Assembly: GCA_020853795.1 (NCBI GenBank)
Contig: JADYYF010000165.1
Span: 1 to 36,435, forward strand
DNA from: Candidatus Zixiibacteriota bacterium
GTDB taxonomy: Bacteria > Zixibacteria > MSB-5A5 > CAIYYT01
Direction of reading: 5' to 3'
Length of the DNA: 36,435 nucleotides
Positions 33,646 through 36,435 of this stretch are shown in pieces (within the stretch, counting starts at the first letter, position 1; each line of letters starts with the position of its first letter). The notes under the pieces are model-generated. The model ran no database searches, had not been told where the DNA came from, and worked only from the letters and a program-made list of their open reading frames with translations. The translations under genes were made by a program, and so were the position numbers.

Positions 33646-35120
33646 AGAGCATAGTTATTGACCCGATCACCCGGCTGGAAGGCCACGGCAAGATTCACCT
33701 CTTCGTCAACGACGATGGCGGACTGGCCAACTGCTACTTCCAGATTCCGGAGCTGCGTGGCTTTGAGAAATTCTGCCAGGGACGCCCGGTGGAAGAATTA
33801 GCCCGCATTACGACCCGCATCTGCGGCGTCTGTCCCGATGCCCATCACATGGCCGCTGCCAAAGCCGCCGACGCGGTCTATGGCGTCACCATTCCGCCGG
33901 CGGCGCGTAAACTGCGCGAGCTGATGTACAATGCCTTTTATGCCGGCGACCACACCACCCACTTCTATGCGCTCGGCGGCCCCGATTTTGTCTGCGGTCC
34001 CGATGCCCCCAAGGCGGAACGCAATATCCTCGGCGTGATTGCCAAAGTCGGCATCGACGCCGGCAAGAAGGTGATCGCCCAACGCGCCCGCGGCCAGCGG
34101 GTCATCGAAATCATCGGTGGCAAGAAGGTGCATCCGGTAACGTCATTGCCCGGCGGTCTCAGCAAGGGCATCACTAAAGAAGAACAGCAGGAGATCATCA
34201 AGATTGGGCAGGAGATGGTGGAGTTCGCCAAATTTACGGTTCAGGTGCTCAATGATGTCGTGCTGGCGAACAAGGCCTATGTTGACCTGATCCTGTCCGA
34301 TACTTACACGCACCAGACCTACAACATGGGGCTGGTCGATTCGAACGGCCACGTGACCTTTTACGACGGCGAGGTCCGTGTTACTGCGCCTGATGGCAGT
34401 AAGCACGCGCAGTACGAGCCGAAGAACTACCTTGACTATGTAGCCGAACACGTCGAGCCCTATTCGTACCTGAAGTACCCGTTCCTGAAGAAGGTCGGTT
34501 GGAAGGGCTTTGTCGACGGCATGGATTCCGGCGTCTACAAGGCATCGCCGCTGTCGCGCCTCAATGTCTCCGACGGAATGGCCACGCCACTGGCGCAAGC
34601 CGAATACGAACGCTATTACGAGACCCTCACCGGCGACCGCTCCGGCAAGAAGCCGGTACATTCAACGCTTGCGACTCACTGGGCGCGCGTTGTCGAGCTG
34701 GTCTTTGCCTGTGAGGCCACGCTGCAGCAGGCACAGGACGAGGAAATCCTCTCGCCCAACGTTCTGAACGTTCCGACCGGGATTGTCGGCGAAGGCGTCG
34801 GCATCGTCGAGGCGCCGCGCGGCACGCTGACGCATCACTACAAGACTGATCAGAACGGCATCGTCACCGAAGCCAATCTGATCGTCGGCACGACCAACAA
34901 CAACGCGCCGATCACGATGTCGATCAAGCGTGCTGCCGAGGGTCTGATCAAGAAGGGCTCCAAGATTACGGACGGCGTTCTCAATCGTATCGAGATGGCC
35001 TTCCGCGCCTACGACCCCTGCTTTGGCTGCGCGACGCATTCGCTGCCGGGCGAAATGCCGCTCGAAGTCATCGTGCATGACGCGACCACCGGCGAAATCG
35101 TCGAGGTCGCGAGGAGATAA
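33642..35120 (+). CDS. mvhA: [NiFe]-hydrogenase large subunit, MvhA-like (group 3c-type)
   Basis: A 492-aa catalytic subunit that splits or makes H2. The NiFe ligands are C61 and C64 in RICGVCPDAHHMAA (L1) and C460 and C463 in DPCFGCATH (L2). The 26 residues after His466 (beginning SLPGEMPLEV) are the C-terminal extension normally cut off after nickel insertion; a matching protease gene is next. DPITRLEGHGKIHL at the N-terminus and HFYALGGPDF are typical of MvhA-type group 3 hydrogenases, and subunit context (MvhD, Hdr) supports class 3c. The ATG overlaps the small-subunit stop. No hyp genes are in the window. Confidence 0.95.
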   Translation: MKSIVIDPITRLEGHGKIHLFVNDDGGLANCYFQIPELRGFEKFCQGRPVEELARITTRICGVCPDAHHMAAAKAADAVYGVTIPPAARKLRELMYNAFYAGDHTTHFYALGGPDFVCGPDAPKAERNILGVIAKVGIDAGKKVIAQRARGQRVIEIIGGKKVHPVTSLPGGLSKGITKEEQQEIIKIGQEMVEFAKFTVQVLNDVVLANKAYVDLILSDTYTHQTYNMGLVDSNGHVTFYDGEVRVTAPDGSKHAQYEPKNYLDYVAEHVEPYSYLKYPFLKKVGWKGFVDGMDSGVYKASPLSRLNVSDGMATPLAQAEYERYYETLTGDRSGKKPVHSTLATHWARVVELVFACEATLQQAQDEEILSPNVLNVPTGIVGEGVGIVEAPRGTLTHHYKTDQNGIVTEANLIVGTTNNNAPITMSIKRAAEGLIKKGSKITDGVLNRIEMAFRAYDPCFGCATHSLPGEMPLEVIVHDATTGEIVEVARR

Positions 35121-35121
35121 T

Positions 35122-35604
35122 TTGAAACCGATCCTGGTGCTGTGCCTCGGGAACGAAGTGCTCAGCGATGATGCCTTCGGACCGGTCATCGCGCGACTAT
35201 TGGACCACTCGGCGTATCAACACGATCGCGTCGAAGTGATGTTTGCCCCGGTCGCGGGATTTCACCTGCTCGACTTGCTGGAACAACGCGAGAAGGTACT
35301 CGTCGTCGACAGTATCCAGACCGGCAAGGTTCGGCCCGGAACCCTGCACTTCTTCCCGATGGGTCAATTGGCACCGTCCAAGGGACTCACCACCAGCCAC
35401 CAGATCAATCTTCCGACGGCCCTGGAACTGGGCCGAAAGATGGGTTACCAGATGCCCGATCACATCGACGTCCTTGCTGTCGAAGTCGCCGACAATACCA
35501 CGCTGAGCGAGGAGTTGACCGGAACCGTGGCGGCAGCCATCGATCCGGCTCTCAAGAGCATCGAGCGCTGGATGGCAGCTCATTCAACGGAGACCGCAAT
35601 ATGA
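35122..35604 (+). CDS. hydrogenase maturation endopeptidase (HycI/HupD/FrcD-type)
   Basis: A 160-aa protease that removes the C-terminal extension of the large subunit once nickel is bound. Motifs include LCLGNEVLSDDAFGP near the N-terminus, with acidic residues at the usual nickel-binding position, VVDSIQTG (D63) and SHQINLP (H93). It starts at TTG 35122, five bases after GAGGAG and one base after the mvhA stop, with no in-frame ATG nearby. Its end overlaps the small zinc-finger gene (ATGA). Adjacency to mvhA indicates it is the dedicated processing enzyme. Confidence 0.92.
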   Translation: MKPILVLCLGNEVLSDDAFGPVIARLLDHSAYQHDRVEVMFAPVAGFHLLDLLEQREKVLVVDSIQTGKVRPGTLHFFPMGQLAPSKGLTTSHQINLPTALELGRKMGYQMPDHIDVLAVEVADNTTLSEELTGTVAAAIDPALKSIERWMAAHSTETAI

Positions 35605-35909
35605 CCACTGAACGACGGCCAAGTCCCTCGCCGGAGGGTCCGCCGAAAACCTGCCCCGAATGCCAGGGCCGCGGTTGGGTCGATAATCGTTGCTTGACTC
35701 CCGACCACGCGCACATGTGCGCCTATTGCCAGGGCAAGGGGACGAGTTTTTCCGGTCAAACCTGCTATGCCTGCAACGGTACCGGCATGATTGAAGTCCG
35801 CCAGGTTGACAAGAATCCCTGTCCGCTCTGTTCCGGCGCCGGCGTCTATCCGGTTCCGGAATCGATGAGCCTCAAGGACTTCGCTTTCAAGCCTCACAAA
35901 ACCGGTTAG
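35601..35909 (+). CDS. small protein with four DnaJ-type CxxCxGxG motifs
   Basis: A 102-aa cysteine-rich protein with CPECQGRG (from C18), CAYCQGKG (C40), CYACNGTG (C55) and CPLCSGAG (C74). This is the zinc-binding pattern of the DnaJ cysteine-rich domain but without a J-domain or substrate-binding domains. It would bind two zinc ions. As the last gene of the operon, overlapping the protease gene, it may be a chaperone or assembly factor for the hydrogenase-Hdr complex, or a redox-sensitive regulator; neither is shown. The tail (SMSLKDFAFKPHKTG) has no recognised feature. Confidence 0.8.
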   Translation: MTTERRPSPSPEGPPKTCPECQGRGWVDNRCLTPDHAHMCAYCQGKGTSFSGQTCYACNGTGMIEVRQVDKNPCPLCSGAGVYPVPESMSLKDFAFKPHKTG

Positions 35910-35948
35910 TTCCGAAAGTAACGCTTGCGCGGTTTTGCGAGCCTCCGC

Positions 35949-35981
35949 AGGGCGGGCTATCCAACCCGCCCTTGAGTTTTT
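35949..35981 (+). terminator. rho-independent terminator of the hdr-hydrogenase operon
   Basis: AGGGCGGG (35949-35956) and CCCGCCCT (35965-35972) form a perfect eight-base GC-rich stem with an eight-base loop, and five Ts follow at 35977-35981. It lies 40 bp after the last operon gene. A second inverted repeat just upstream (CAAAACCG at 35897-35904 and CGGTTTTG at 35930-35937) overlaps the end of that gene and may add to the structure. Confidence 0.8.
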
Positions 35982-36058
35982 CCTCCACTCATTATCTTCC
36001 CAATTCATTTGAATCAAATCGATTGCGTATTTACGATATTCGCTGTCCGAGGATGCTG

Positions 36059-36435
36059 ATGACGCAAGTACTGCTCTTCAATTGCCCGAACCGCCACTGG
36101 CTGCACTTTGCCCGCCCCCTGCACGTTGTCGCCACGCGCAGTATCGATGGTGTCGTGAAGTCTCTGCGCCTCATCGAGGAACTCGTCAACCGCGAACGGC
36201 TCTTTGCCGCCGGATTCATCAGTTACGAGGCCGCCTCCGCGTTCGACCGCGCTCTTACGACCCATCCTCTAACTGATTTCCCGCTGCTCTGGTTCGGCCT
36301 CTTTCGCAAGCCGCAAATCGTGCCTGAACCGACCGCGGTCGCCGAGCCTACCTATCGCCTCGGCGAATGGCAGCCGACAGTCAATCGCAACGAGTACCGG
36401 GAGAGATTTGACGCAATCAAACGGGCCATCGCCCG
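36059..36435 (+). CDS. pabB: aminodeoxychorismate synthase component I, N-terminal part (runs off the right edge)
   Basis: The first 125 or so residues of a PabB-like protein. The N-terminal region has LFAAGFISYEAASAFDRAL and FPLLWFGLFRKP, characteristic of PabB (and some TrpE-related proteins), then NRNEYRERFDAIKRAIA, where the chorismate-binding domain begins. With glutamine or ammonia it converts chorismate to 4-amino-4-deoxychorismate for folate. The catalytic residues lie beyond the window. ATG 36059 is preferred, six bases after GAGG; the in-frame ATG at 36053 directly abuts that site. It follows the terminator and so is its own transcription unit. Confidence 0.8.
   Translation, partial: MTQVLLFNCPNRHWLHFARPLHVVATRSIDGVVKSLRLIEELVNRERLFAAGFISYEAASAFDRALTTHPLTDFPLLWFGLFRKPQIVPEPTAVAEPTYRLGEWQPTVNRNEYRERFDAIKRAIA

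Noticed and set aside
1-36435. tRNA, rRNA, CRISPR arrays, transposases, integrases or phage genes
   Set aside because: I looked for regular direct repeats, cloverleaf-like stretches and transposase/integrase motifs and saw none I could support.

Overview
The window is about 36.4 kb of dense, moderately GC-rich bacterial DNA with no rRNA, tRNA, CRISPR array or insertion sequence that I can see. The gene content suggests a Gram-negative anaerobe of the FCB-type candidate phyla, with Zixibacteria as a low-confidence guess. The clues are a multihaem cytochrome, a DUF2723 GT-C membrane protein, DUF4159 and DUF4175 genes, an LpxL-type acyltransferase, AsmA, and a large cytoplasmic Hdr/[NiFe]-hydrogenase operon.

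Region 1 (1-5224, minus strand): a partial c-type cytochrome follows a multihaem cytochrome whose upstream region carries a perfect TGTGA-N6-TCACA palindrome. Next come an EamA-type transporter and a DUF2723 membrane protein with C-terminal TPRs. Region 2 (5313-11540): a small plus-strand membrane protein, then a minus-strand set transcribed in the order DUF4159, DUF4175 (very Gln/Glu-rich coiled coil) and TPR protein. Region 3 (11541-14129): a metal-resistance pair, an ArsR/SmtB-type sensor and a P1B-2 Zn/Cd/Pb-exporting ATPase. Region 4 (14179-25193): mostly envelope and housekeeping genes. These are AsmA, serine acetyltransferase, a gluzincin peptidase, an LpxL-like acyltransferase, an SH3 lipoprotein, a GT4 glycosyltransferase, a PfkB kinase, a four-repeat secreted protein of unknown function, an unknown 188-aa protein, and GTP cyclohydrolase I.

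Region 5 (25491-35909) is the most remarkable part. It is an eleven-gene operon whose genes mostly overlap at start and stop codons. The order is hdrC, hdrB, the N-terminal half of hdrA, nuoE/hydC, nuoF/hydB, a fusion of a NuoG/HydA-like N-terminus with the C-terminal half of HdrA, mvhD, the hydrogenase small and large subunits (MvhG/MvhA-like), a hydrogenase maturation protease, and a small protein with four CxxCxGxG zinc-finger motifs. It looks as if a nuoE-nuoF-nuoG(N) cassette sits inside hdrA. The FAD-binding core of HdrA would then have to be rebuilt from two polypeptides, one of them tied to an NADH/FMN module. I infer a soluble complex linking H2, NAD(H), ferredoxin and an HdrB-type disulfide (or other) acceptor, with two potential flavin branch points. 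This combines parts known separately from HdrABC-MvhADG and from the HydABC-type bifurcating hydrogenases. A rho-independent terminator closes the operon, and a partial pabB starts at the right edge.
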